A DNA stretch of 7,065 nt from Ruminococcus sp. (GTDB lineage Bacteria > Bacillota > Clostridia > Oscillospirales > Ruminococcaceae), in contig DNLQ01000177.1 in NCBI GenBank assembly GCA_003488415.1, forward strand, positions 1 through 7,065, given 5' to 3'. Below the pieces are notes generated by a model. That model made no database searches and had not been told where the DNA came from. It worked only from the letters and a program-made list of their open reading frames with translations. The position numbers were made by a program, and so were the translations under genes. This document shows positions 1 to 5,997 of the stretch, one piece after another (position 1 is the first letter of the stretch; every line of letters begins with the position of its first letter).

Positions 1-2
1 AG

Positions 3-43
3 AAGCCGTAAAGGATGATCTCCTTTACGGCTTTGTTGTTTTT
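3..43. terminator. Intrinsic terminator, perfect 13-bp hairpin
   Basis: Bases 3-15 and 21-33 are exact reverse complements around a 5-nt loop (16-20). On the plus strand the stem is followed by a T-rich run (TTTGTTGTTTTT, 32-43), so it should end a plus-strand gene lying left of the window. It also sits 22 bp beyond the stop of the minus-strand response regulator gene. Whether it works in that direction depends on a T-tract that would lie outside the window, so the strand is left open. Confidence 0.85.
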
Positions 44-55
44 AAGAAAAGTATT

Positions 56-847
56 TCAGCTGAAATATCCGACACTTTCCTCAGCCCATGAGAACTGATT
101 CATGAAGCTGCCACGGTACTGATCGTTCTTATCGTTGCTTCCCTTGAGATAGTTGTAGTAATCACAGTCCAGCTTCTCGGTGTGGATGCCGATGCAGTTC
201 CACTCCTTCTTTATAACGTCCTCTGCACCGATATCACGCAGAGTATCACGAAGGTCCTTTATCAGCTTGCGGAGGTAGGAGAACTTGTTATCGTCCGCAG
301 GCTCGTTCTCCCAGAGTATGCCCACAAGCTCGCCGTTGGTACACATAACTCCACGGCGGTACACCAGATATGCAAACAGCTCCAGAGTCTTGGCTCTGCT
401 GAATACCACCTGTTCCTTGCCGCAGAACACTCCGAAGCTGCCGAAGCACTGTACTCTCAGCTTTTGCTGTACAGGCTGTGCCAGCTCTACAGGATGTCTC
501 AGGTTCTCCAGGGCAAGACGAACGTCCTTTTCCCTTACAGGCTTGCAGAGGAATCCGCTTGCGAATACCTGATATGCCTCAAAGGCGTACTCCTTGTAGC
601 CGGTGATGAAAATAATGTTTATTTCCGGATAATCGCTGCGTATCTTCTGTGCAGCCTCTATACCGTTCATACCGGGCATTTCCACGTCCAGGAAGATCAC
701 ATCTGCCCTTTCTGTTTTCAGTATCTCAAAAGCCTCAGCCGCTGAGCCTGCACTGAAATGTGTTCCGTCCGGATCTATTCTTCTCATCAGCGCAGTCATT
801 ATGACAGTAACTGACGGGCTGTCGTCAACTGATAATGTTATCATCAT
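56..847 (-). CDS. Two-component response regulator, receiver plus SARP-type winged-helix output domain
   Basis: Predicted 263-aa cytoplasmic DNA-binding regulator, the likely partner of the kinase encoded just upstream. Residues 3-118 form a CheY-like receiver: acidic pair D8-D9, phospho-acceptor D54 in FLDVEMPGMNG, T82 and the K102-P103 switch lysine. Residues 130-260 look like the OmpR-fold domain of SARP-like regulators: an opening FGSFGVF strand, the KTLELFAYLVYRRG helix, an ILWEN turn, and a C-terminal YRGSFMNQFSWAE stretch that I recognise from the clostridial receiver-SARP family. There is no LytTR domain, although LytTR is the usual partner of LytS-type kinases. Start chosen at ATG 847: GGGAG (857-853) lies 5 nt upstream, and ATG 844 is an equally possible start with 8-nt spacing. 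The frame stays open up to 904, but that part lies deep in the kinase gene and has no receiver homology. The first 23 bases overlap the kinase gene, which suggests translational coupling. Target genes are unknown. Confidence 0.9.
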   Translation of the reverse strand: MMITLSVDDSPSVTVIMTALMRRIDPDGTHFSAGSAAEAFEILKTERADVIFLDVEMPGMNGIEAAQKIRSDYPEINIIFITGYKEYAFEAYQVFASGFLCKPVREKDVRLALENLRHPVELAQPVQQKLRVQCFGSFGVFCGKEQVVFSRAKTLELFAYLVYRRGVMCTNGELVGILWENEPADDNKFSYLRKLIKDLRDTLRDIGAEDVIKKEWNCIGIHTEKLDCDYYNYLKGSNDKNDQYRGSFMNQFSWAEESVGYFS

Positions 848-2159
848 CTTCGCTCCCTTCGATATTTTTTTTGATATGTATGACAGCGGAGGTACCGCTG
901 TCAAGCTGTATTATATCCACACTTCCGATCTTGGTGATGGCGAGTCTGTTGCGGACGTTTGCAAGTCCTATCCCACGGCGCTTGTTCTGCTGCTGAGTCA
1001 TGCTGCTTGCGCCCGAACCGTCATCTGTAACGATGACTATTATGGAGTCACCGTCGTCACGGGTGGCAAGAACGATAAGTCCGCCCTTTTCGTGGGGCCC
1101 GATGCCGTGGCGCACTGCGTTTTCCACAAGGGGCTGCACCGTCAGTGCCGGGAGCATGAAGTCATCCACATCAATGTCGTACTCCACCTGTAATCTGTCG
1201 CCGTAGTTTATCTTCTCAAGGTTGAGATAGCTCTGGATGTTTTCAAGCTCCTGGGAAAAGGGTATCAGTCTCGTATCGCTCATAGCGTCAAGATTTGCAC
1301 GGAGGTATCCGGCAAAGTCACCGATACTGTTGTACACCTTGTCCGGATTGAGTATACACTGAGCCTGGATAGCCATAAGGGAATTGAATATAAAATGGGG
1401 CTGTATCTGTGACTGCATAAGCTGGAGCTGTGACTGCATAAGCTGCGCCCTGCTCTTTTCTATCATCATCTCCTGATCTCTCAGCTTCTGACTTACCTCT
1501 CTGTGGTGGATAGCCGACAGATAGAGGTAGTAAACGAGGGTATCAATGGAGGCTATCTCGTCCATGAGGTTCTCACGTATATCAAGGAACTCAAAGAGAC
1601 AGGCTATGACTACGGATGCGGCGATATATACTATTATGCTTCCTCTTGGCTGATCGCCCTTGCTGAAAAACTTCTTTGAGCCGTAAAGCAGCATGATGAT
1701 ATATATCCCTGCGGTAAGATAGGGGACTGCCTCAAGAGGGCCGGTGTGCATCTGATAGTCGTCGCTGTACCAGAATACCATGCGGTTGCCGAAGAAGGCG
1801 GTAGAGGTGACGATTATATCTATCACAAGGGGTATCAGCAGGACAGGCTTCAGCTTGTTCTGAGTCATCAGAAGGTACTCGATAAACATTATGAATCCGT
1901 ACAGCCAGTATTCCAGAGCGTTCTTGAAGTACAGCAGTGAGATATCACGCTGTTCCGAGATCACCCATTCCTCGAATCCCAGGAGTGAAACAAGTATCAT
2001 CAGGAGACCTGTTACTATACAGATCAGATCCGTCCCTTCTATCTTTTCTGCCTTGTTGGCAGCCATGACCATGGCAAGTCCGGCGAGTATTATCAGCGTC
2101 AGGTAGTTTCCTGCGAAGAAATCCAGCAGGAACGAGCCTATAGCCGATGCTGTATCCAT
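825..2159 (-). CDS. Membrane sensor histidine kinase, LytS/His_kinase family
   Basis: 444-aa sensor kinase that should autophosphorylate and pass phosphate to the adjacent regulator. The N-terminal half has about six or seven hydrophobic segments (roughly residues 9-32, 43-62, 81-98, 104-123, 146-160, 174-193 and perhaps 206-217), with no recognisable extracellular sensor domain. A coiled-coil-like linker (about 220-250) leads to the His_kinase motif QIQPHFIFNSL with phospho-acceptor H255. The HATPase domain shows the N box PLVENAVRHGI (N347), DDGSG (379-383) and the G box RRGIGLANVRNRL (394-406). Start chosen at ATG 2159: GGAGG (2170-2166) lies 6 nt upstream. The frame is open to 2210, but that extension lies upstream of the ribosome-binding site. 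The gene overlaps the regulator start by 23 bp. A 21-bp in-frame duplication lies just before the catalytic histidine. The signal sensed cannot be told from sequence. Confidence 0.93.
   Translation of the reverse strand: MDTASAIGSFLLDFFAGNYLTLIILAGLAMVMAANKAEKIEGTDLICIVTGLLMILVSLLGFEEWVISEQRDISLLYFKNALEYWLYGFIMFIEYLLMTQNKLKPVLLIPLVIDIIVTSTAFFGNRMVFWYSDDYQMHTGPLEAVPYLTAGIYIIMLLYGSKKFFSKGDQPRGSIIVYIAASVVIACLFEFLDIRENLMDEIASIDTLVYYLYLSAIHHREVSQKLRDQEMMIEKSRAQLMQSQLQLMQSQIQPHFIFNSLMAIQAQCILNPDKVYNSIGDFAGYLRANLDAMSDTRLIPFSQELENIQSYLNLEKINYGDRLQVEYDIDVDDFMLPALTVQPLVENAVRHGIGPHEKGGLIVLATRDDGDSIIVIVTDDGSGASSMTQQQNKRRGIGLANVRNRLAITKIGSVDIIQLDSGTSAVIHIKKNIEGSEDDDNIIS
1407..1445 (-). repeat. 21-bp tandem duplication inside the kinase gene
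   Basis: Bases 1407-1424 and 1428-1445 are the same 18-mer, separated by 3 bases, giving a period of 21. In the protein this makes two consecutive heptads, LMQSQLQ and LMQSQIQ, running straight into the PHF histidine motif. Heptad periodicity fits a helical, coiled-coil-like dimerisation segment. Confidence 0.9.
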
Positions 2160-2182
2160 GTTCCACCTCCATATACGCAGAA

Positions 2183-2209
2183 TGCCCGGGAACAGGAGGC
2201 TCACGGGCA
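2183..2209 (-). promoter_or_regulatory. Possible hairpin and anti-Shine-Dalgarno in the kinase leader
   Basis: In the minus-strand transcript a 6-bp inverted repeat (2209-2204 with 2188-2183) encloses the sequence GCCTCC (2200-2195). That sequence could pair with the kinase ribosome-binding site GGAGGT (2170-2165), with one G-U pair. This might control translation, but short complements to GGAGG arise easily by chance, so it is only a suggestion. Confidence 0.2.
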
Positions 2210-2234
2210 ATTATCGCCGTCCGGAGCGACGGGG

Positions 2235-2280
2235 TATTATCCTGCATAAAGAGACCGTTTCACGCTCTGTCCGGATAATA
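2235..2280. repeat. Inverted octamer repeat GGATAATA upstream of the kinase gene
   Basis: TATTATCC at 2235-2242 and GGATAATA at 2273-2280 are perfect inverted 8-mers 30 bp apart. A shorter AGAG/CTCT match (2250-2253 and 2265-2268) is nested inside them. A third copy, GGATAATA, lies at 2331-2338 in the last codons of folC. The pair could be a transcript hairpin or a repeated protein-binding site. There is no T-tract after it, so it is not an intrinsic terminator. Confidence 0.5.
2236..2263 (-). promoter_or_regulatory. Weak promoter candidate for kinase/regulator pair
   Basis: On the minus strand, GTGAAA (2263-2258) and GATAAT (2241-2236) lie 16 bp apart, matching the vegetative consensus at 4 of 6 and 5 of 6 positions. 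Transcription would start near 2229, about 70 nt before the kinase start codon. The pair may instead be read from the folT promoter, because no clear terminator separates it from folC. Confidence 0.25.
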
Positions 2281-2324
2281 CACCGCATACAGCAGCTCCG
2301 TTTCAAGGCAAATGCTTGTTTTGT

Positions 2325-3623
2325 TTACCGGGATAATAATGTGTCAAGAGCCTCAGTAAATTCCCGGTACATATATAAAGAACCCAGGGCGACAACAGGC
2401 GCTCCGGAAAGACCTGCCGCTTTCAGGGCAAGCTCTGTACCCTCTCTTACGCTTGTGCAGGGTACAGCGGTCAGTCCCATACCGCACAGAGCATCCGCAA
2501 GGGCATCTGCTGCCAGCGCACGGGGATTGTCCGGAGTCACAGTAAAGATACGCTCTGCCCTGCCGGTGAGCATCTCCCCGTAAAGGCGGTAATCCTTATC
2601 TGCCATAACGCCCATTACGATAACTGCCTTCTGCTCTCCGAAGCAGTTTTCCATAGTTTTCACTGCTGAGCGCATACCGTCGGGGTTGTGCGCTCCGTCA
2701 AATATCACAAGGGGAGATCTGCTCAGCACCTCGAACCTGCCGTGCCAGCGCACCCTGCCAAGCGAATCAGCTATCACTGCATCCGGTATCTCTGTCCCGT
2801 TTTTTCTGAGCAGTTCCGCCGCTGCCAGCACGTTCAGCAGATTGGAGTACTGATACTCTCCCGTCAGTCCGGTCTTTATCGTCATGCTGCCGTTTCCGGA
2901 AGTCCACACATAATCCGTACCGTATATATCACGCTTTATCACTTTAAGGCTGTCTCTGTCGGGCAGGTACAGCGGAGCGTTCTTACGGGATGCAGTACGT
3001 CTTACGACATCAAGAGCCTCCCTGTCGCTGCCGCCGAATATCACCGGACAGCCTTCCTTTATAATACCGGCTTTATGTGCGGCTATCTCCGGGATAGTAC
3101 TGCCGAGAAAGCCGCTGTGATCGTGCTGGACATTGGTTATCACTGAAAGCAGAGGGGAGGATATTACGTTTGTGGCGTCGGTATCTCCCCCCATGCCGCA
3201 TTCTGCAATACAGATGCCGCAGTTCTCCTGCCGGAAAAGCAGGTATGCCGCAGCCGCAAGGATCTCAAATTCCGTAGGCTTGTCCTCCATGGACTCCGCA
3301 AAGCCGGATACCTCATCTATCAGCTCTGCAAATCTTTCCTCAGTGATGCACTCACCGCCGATACGGTAATGATCGGTATATCCGGTAAGTGCCGGGGAGG
3401 AGAACCAGCCGGCCTTTATGCCTGAGGCTGTGAGTATTGCCGACAGCATTGCGCCGAAGCTGCCCTTGCCGTTAGTTCCGGCGACGTGTATGACCTCAAG
3501 ACTGTCCTGTGGAGAGCCGAGAAGCCTGCAAAGTCCGGTGACACGCTCAAGTCCCAGGCGGCTGCCTCTGAGGGCAGCAGTTTTCAGATAGTCCGCAGCC
3601 TCCTCATAGGTCATTTGCTGCAC
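2325..3623 (-). CDS. folC: Folylpolyglutamate synthase (FolC family)
   Basis: 432-aa Mur-ligase-type ATP-dependent enzyme that adds gamma-linked glutamates to tetrahydrofolates and so retains them in the cytoplasm. It shows the P-loop AGTNGKGS (48-55), an ECGMGGDTDATN stretch (141-152), NVQHDHSGFLG (164-174), the HKAGIIK segment with its lysine K184, FDGAHNP (308-314) and MADKD (340-344). Length is normal for the family. Two consensus places differ from the textbook form: SPAL (76-79) in place of SPHL, and HKAGI in place of EKAGI. The clustering with folT suggests a salvage-type (FolC2-like) enzyme that may lack dihydrofolate synthase activity. Start: GTG 3623 has AGGTGA (3636-3631) 7 nt upstream. 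ATG 3614 would give an ATGA overlap with the folT stop but has no well-placed ribosome-binding site. Either choice overlaps folT, so the two genes are probably cotranscribed and coupled. Confidence 0.92.
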   Translation of the reverse strand: MQQMTYEEAADYLKTAALRGSRLGLERVTGLCRLLGSPQDSLEVIHVAGTNGKGSFGAMLSAILTASGIKAGWFSSPALTGYTDHYRIGGECITEERFAELIDEVSGFAESMEDKPTEFEILAAAAYLLFRQENCGICIAECGMGGDTDATNVISSPLLSVITNVQHDHSGFLGSTIPEIAAHKAGIIKEGCPVIFGGSDREALDVVRRTASRKNAPLYLPDRDSLKVIKRDIYGTDYVWTSGNGSMTIKTGLTGEYQYSNLLNVLAAAELLRKNGTEIPDAVIADSLGRVRWHGRFEVLSRSPLVIFDGAHNPDGMRSAVKTMENCFGEQKAVIVMGVMADKDYRLYGEMLTGRAERIFTVTPDNPRALAADALADALCGMGLTAVPCTSVREGTELALKAAGLSGAPVVALGSLYMYREFTEALDTLLSR

Positions 3624-4171
3624 AGCTTTCTCACCTGCTCTGCAAACGCCTTGTTGCTGAGAAGGAGATAGATCACCATGCCTTCAACGGCAGCAATGAC
3701 GATGTAGTTCACGGGACGCCATATCAGTGTAGGTCTCATACCGGGGAAAGCCAGATACAGTGCAGCGGTCTTGACGATCACTGAACCGATAAGGTGTGCC
3801 AGTCCCACTGACCAGGCGACTCTCGGAAGGAGCCTGGATCCGGACATTTTCTGAGCCACGAAGCCTGACACGAAGCCTACGCACACAGCTCCCACGGTGA
3901 TAAGGGGGATAGGTGCCTGACTTGTCACCATACAGCCGATAAGGTCTGCGCCGAGTCCTACGGCAGCTCCGATGAACGGCCCGAAGAATATCCCAGCCAT
4001 GAGAATAGGGAGATTCTCAAAGCTGATGCGCAGTACCGAAGCCACGTCGAGTCTGAAGGACTTTCCGATAATGCTGATAGCAATGAGCATGGCACAGATG
4101 ACCATTACCCTTGTGCTGCCGAAAAGTTTCAGATTAGTCTTTACTGCTGCTGATCTGTTGTTTGTATCCAT
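3611..4171 (-). CDS. folT: Folate ECF transporter, substrate-binding S component
   Basis: 186-aa integral membrane protein, predicted to bind folate and to work with the shared energizing module (EcfT plus two ATPases), which is not encoded here. It is hydrophobic with about five or six membrane segments (roughly residues 20-37, 54-80, 87-106, 118-142 and 152-172). The block LRISFENLPILMAGIFFGP (47-65), ADLIGC (75-80) and RPVNYIVIAAVEG (152-164) match the FolT branch of ECF S proteins as I know it. Start chosen at ATG 4171: AAAAGGAGG (4189-4181) is 9 nt upstream. The frame runs open to 4351, but that part is the riboswitch leader. Two kinds of context support folate over another vitamin: a THF riboswitch upstream and folC overlapping downstream. 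The regulation expected is repression when THF is plentiful. Confidence 0.93.
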   Translation of the reverse strand: MDTNNRSAAVKTNLKLFGSTRVMVICAMLIAISIIGKSFRLDVASVLRISFENLPILMAGIFFGPFIGAAVGLGADLIGCMVTSQAPIPLITVGAVCVGFVSGFVAQKMSGSRLLPRVAWSVGLAHLIGSVIVKTAALYLAFPGMRPTLIWRPVNYIVIAAVEGMVIYLLLSNKAFAEQVRKLCSK

Positions 4172-4180
4172 AATAAAAAA

Positions 4181-4233
4181 CCTCCTTTTCCACATCATAC
4201 GACAAGAAAAGAAGGGAACTCTTTTATATTGTC
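4181..4233 (-). promoter_or_regulatory. Expression platform of the folT riboswitch (SD sequestration candidate)
   Basis: CCTTCTTTT (4215-4207) can pair over all 9 bases, with one G-U, with the folT ribosome-binding site AAAAGGAGG (4189-4181), closing a 17-nt loop. The same pyrimidine strand can instead pair upstream: TCTTTT (4212-4207) with AAAAGA (4225-4220), extended by TTGTC (4205-4201) with GACAA (4233-4229). The two folds exclude each other, which is what a translational switch needs. No terminator-like GC stem plus T-tract is present between aptamer and gene. The pairings were found by eye, with no energy calculation. Confidence 0.6.
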
Positions 4234-4236
4234 CTA

Positions 4237-4347
4237 TGAAGCGGGATGCAAAATGCGAACCGCAGGTCACAGGACTTTCCCATGCCTTTCGTTCCGCCGG
4301 CAACTCCCCGTCCGGCAGACACTTAACGAACGCATTTTTACTCTTCA
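4237..4347 (-). ncRNA. Tetrahydrofolate (THF) riboswitch aptamer
   Basis: The 111-nt minus-strand leader matches the THF (folT) riboswitch class in order and in conserved words. P1: TGAAG (4347-4343) with CTTCA (4241-4237). P2: AAAATGCG (4338-4331) with CGCATTTT (4257-4250). The conserved GTTAAGTG follows in the P3 entry. P3: CTGCCGG (4318-4312) with CCGGCGG (4300-4294). Then come AACGAA, a P4-like hairpin (4287-4264) and the conserved TTGCATCC (4251-4244). The loop of P3 contains CGGGGA, which can pair with TCCCG in the P2-P1 junction (4246-4242), as expected for the class pseudoknot. P4 is longer than in the Eubacterium siraeum example I remember. It lies right behind a promoter and directly in front of folT, the classic target, so the assignment is firm. 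Confidence 0.93.
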
Positions 4348-4355
4348 ACACTTAC

Positions 4356-4384
4356 ATTATAATACACTTTTTCCTGTATGTCAA
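4356..4384 (-). promoter_or_regulatory. Vegetative promoter of folT-folC
   Basis: TTGACA (4384-4379) and TATAAT (4361-4356) are both exact consensus boxes with an exact 17-bp spacer. Transcription should start near 4349, which places the first nucleotides at riboswitch helix P1 and gives a leader of about 178 nt. A strong constitutive promoter fits control by the riboswitch and not at initiation. Confidence 0.93.
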
Positions 4385-4468
4385 TACTTTAATGTGAAAA
4401 AAACGTCATACTTTTTTGCTGTATCCTTACGCATCCGTACAGGAGACAGCAGAGCATTATCATCGGAG

Positions 4469-4497
4469 GTATATCTGTGAGGTTTATGGCAATACTG
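4469..4497 (+). promoter_or_regulatory. Possible forespore (sigma-G-like) promoter of spoVAD
   Basis: GTATA (4469-4473) fits the sigma-G -35 pattern, and AATACTG (4491-4497) resembles the -10 pattern CATACTA at 5 of 7 positions, with a 17-bp spacer. A second weaker option is GCATC (4431-4435) with CATTATC (4455-4461), 19 bp apart. spoVA genes are under sigma-G in Bacillus subtilis, which is the main reason to look here. Nothing resembling a good vegetative promoter is seen on this strand between 4385 and 4520. Confidence 0.3.
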
Positions 4498-4532
4498 TTA
4501 CAGAAGACAAAATGCACAGCAAGGAGGTCACT

Positions 4533-5549
4533 ATGGCAGAACTTATTGCTCCGGGAGTTTTCCGGTTTGACGGATGTATAAAAGCAGAGAGCTATGGTAC
4601 GGCAGTGGGAGAGACCGAAGGCAAGGGACCTTTAGGAGACTGCTTCGACGTTGTGGAAAAAGACTCACACCTCGGCTGCGATACCTGGGAACAGGCGGAG
4701 AGCAAACTGCAGCTCCGGGCAGTGGATACAGCTCTTGCCAAAGCCGGTCTAAGACCGGAGGATATAGGCGTTGTATGCGCCGGAGATCTCAATAACCAGT
4801 GTACAGCCTCCGCCTACGGGCTGAGGGGGCTGGGCATACCGTACCTGGGACTTTACGGAGCCTGTTCCACTATGGCTGAGGGGATACTGACTGCCGCACT
4901 GATGATAGAGTCCGGAGCGGCAGAGCGCTCGGCAGCAGCGACATCCTCCCATTTTTCCACGGCAGAGCGGCAGTTCCGCTCACCCCTCTCCTACGGAGGT
5001 CAGCGCACTCCCACCGCCCAGCGCACCTGTACTGCTGCCGGAGCTGTGATACTCTCCCGGAAGGGGAAGGTGAGCGTAGCCGGCGGCTGCATCGGAAAGA
5101 TAGCGGATATGGGTATAACCGACATGACGAATATGGGAAGTGCTATGGCTCCGGCAGCAGCGGACACAGTCGAACGCTACCTTGAAGCTACCGGGACTGC
5201 TCCCTGCGACTATGACTTCATAGTCACCGGAGACCTGGGCACAGTGGGCAGCAGCCTTCTGGCGAAGCTCCTGGAGGAGAAGTGGTCCGACCTTGCAGAG
5301 CGGCACAGGGACTGCGGCGTTATGATATATGCTGCGGACTCCGGCGATCCCTTTGACAGTCACTGCGGCGGCTCGGGCTGCGGCTGCGGAGCGTCGGTGC
5401 TGTGCGGACACTTCCTTCCCATGCTGGAGTCAGGGGAAGCGGATAACCTGCTTTTTATCGCCACCGGAGCGCTGATGTCCCCTATGATGATACAGCAGGG
5501 GGAGTCGATACCCTCCGTGGCACATCTTGTACATTTCAGGAGGTCTTGA
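4533..5549 (+). CDS. spoVAD: Stage V sporulation protein AD
   Basis: 338-aa thiolase-fold protein of the SpoVA system, which carries calcium dipicolinate into the developing spore and out again at germination. SpoVAD is the cytosolic dipicolinate-binding component at the forespore inner membrane. Family hallmarks seen: GVFRFDG near the start, AGDLNNQ (83-89), YGACSTMAEG (108-117), the long SSHFSTAERQ...PTAQRT block (138-165) and GGSGCGC (279-285). The length equals that of typical SpoVAD. Start chosen at ATG 4533 because GGAGG (4523-4527) is 5 nt upstream and the protein then begins as family members do. The frame extends to 4416, but that part is not conserved-looking and crosses the promoter region. 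spoVAE follows after 2 bases. The gene usually upstream, spoVAC, is absent: the neighbour there is divergent folT. Confidence 0.96.
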   Translation: MAELIAPGVFRFDGCIKAESYGTAVGETEGKGPLGDCFDVVEKDSHLGCDTWEQAESKLQLRAVDTALAKAGLRPEDIGVVCAGDLNNQCTASAYGLRGLGIPYLGLYGACSTMAEGILTAALMIESGAAERSAAATSSHFSTAERQFRSPLSYGGQRTPTAQRTCTAAGAVILSRKGKVSVAGGCIGKIADMGITDMTNMGSAMAPAAADTVERYLEATGTAPCDYDFIVTGDLGTVGSSLLAKLLEEKWSDLAERHRDCGVMIYAADSGDPFDSHCGGSGCGCGASVLCGHFLPMLESGEADNLLFIATGALMSPMMIQQGESIPSVAHLVHFRRS

Positions 5550-5551
5550 AT

Positions 5552-5914
5552 ATGCTTTGGGATATGATAAAAGCCTTTATTGTGGGCGGAGCTCTGTGTG
5601 CAGCTGGACAGGTGCTTATTGACCGCACAAAGCTGACTCCGGCGAGGATACTCACCGGATACGTGGTTGCGGGAGTGGTGCTGTCGGCACTGGGGATATA
5701 CGGTCCCCTTGCGGACTTTGCCGGGGCAGGAGCGTCGGTGCCTCTTACGGGCTTCGGACATCTTCTTGCAGAGGGAGTCCGCAGGGCAGTATCTGAACGG
5801 GGACTTCTCGGTCTCTTTACCGGTGGACTCACAGCCTCTTCCGGAGGTATCGAGGCAGCGCTGCTGGCAGGTCTTGCAGCTTCACTGATATTCCCTCAGA
5901 AGGACAAGGCGTAA
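5552..5914 (+). CDS. spoVAE: Stage V sporulation protein AE
   Basis: 120-aa small membrane protein, the SpoVAE (AEb-type) subunit of the dipicolinate channel. Hydrophobic segments lie at about residues 5-23, 31-53 and 85-114. Recognisable family stretches are FIVGGALCAAGQVLID, LTPARILTGYVVAG and the glycine-rich GLFTGGLTASSGGIEAA region. Start chosen at ATG 5552, with AGGAGGT (5538-5544) placed 8 nt from it inside the end of spoVAD. TTG 5546 is in frame but only 2 nt from the GGAGG core, so it is unlikely. Only 2 bases separate it from the spoVAD stop, so the two form one operon, closed by the terminator that begins directly after this stop codon. Confidence 0.95.
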   Translation: MLWDMIKAFIVGGALCAAGQVLIDRTKLTPARILTGYVVAGVVLSALGIYGPLADFAGAGASVPLTGFGHLLAEGVRRAVSERGLLGLFTGGLTASSGGIEAALLAGLAASLIFPQKDKA

Positions 5915-5948
5915 AAAAGCTCCGGAGGATCATCCCTCCGGAGCTTTT
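5915..5948. terminator. Bidirectional intrinsic terminator, perfect 14-bp stem
   Basis: Bases 5915-5928 and 5935-5948 are exact reverse complements around the 6-nt loop 5929-5934. The core is GCTCCGGAGG, flanked by A runs on one side and T runs on the other. It begins right after the spoVAE stop and lies 49 bp beyond the stop of the convergent gene at 5998, so it can serve both strands. Confidence 0.95.
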
Positions 5949-5997
5949 GTATCATTATCGTATTGCCGTGTGCAGTATCCGGAACTTTGCAAGTTCC

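Noticed and set aside
182..745. 187-aa open frame on the plus strand opposite the response regulator
   Set aside because: It lies fully inside a gene with clear receiver and DNA-binding motifs, has no ribosome-binding site worth noting, and its translation resembles no family.
848..904. Longer N-terminus for the response regulator
   Set aside because: It would add 19 residues before a complete receiver domain and push the overlap with the kinase gene to 80 bp. The well-placed GGGAG supports 847 or 844.
2235..2280. Intrinsic terminator after folC
   Set aside because: The inverted repeat is AT-rich, has a 30-nt interior and no T-tract follows on the minus strand.
4172..4351. 60-residue N-terminal extension of FolT in an open frame
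   Set aside because: This stretch is the riboswitch and its expression platform; the strong AAAAGGAGG lies just before ATG 4171.
4416..4532. 39-residue N-terminal extension of SpoVAD
   Set aside because: No ribosome-binding site precedes it, SpoVAD proteins normally begin near MAEL..GVFRFDG, and an AAGGAGGT lies just before ATG 4533.
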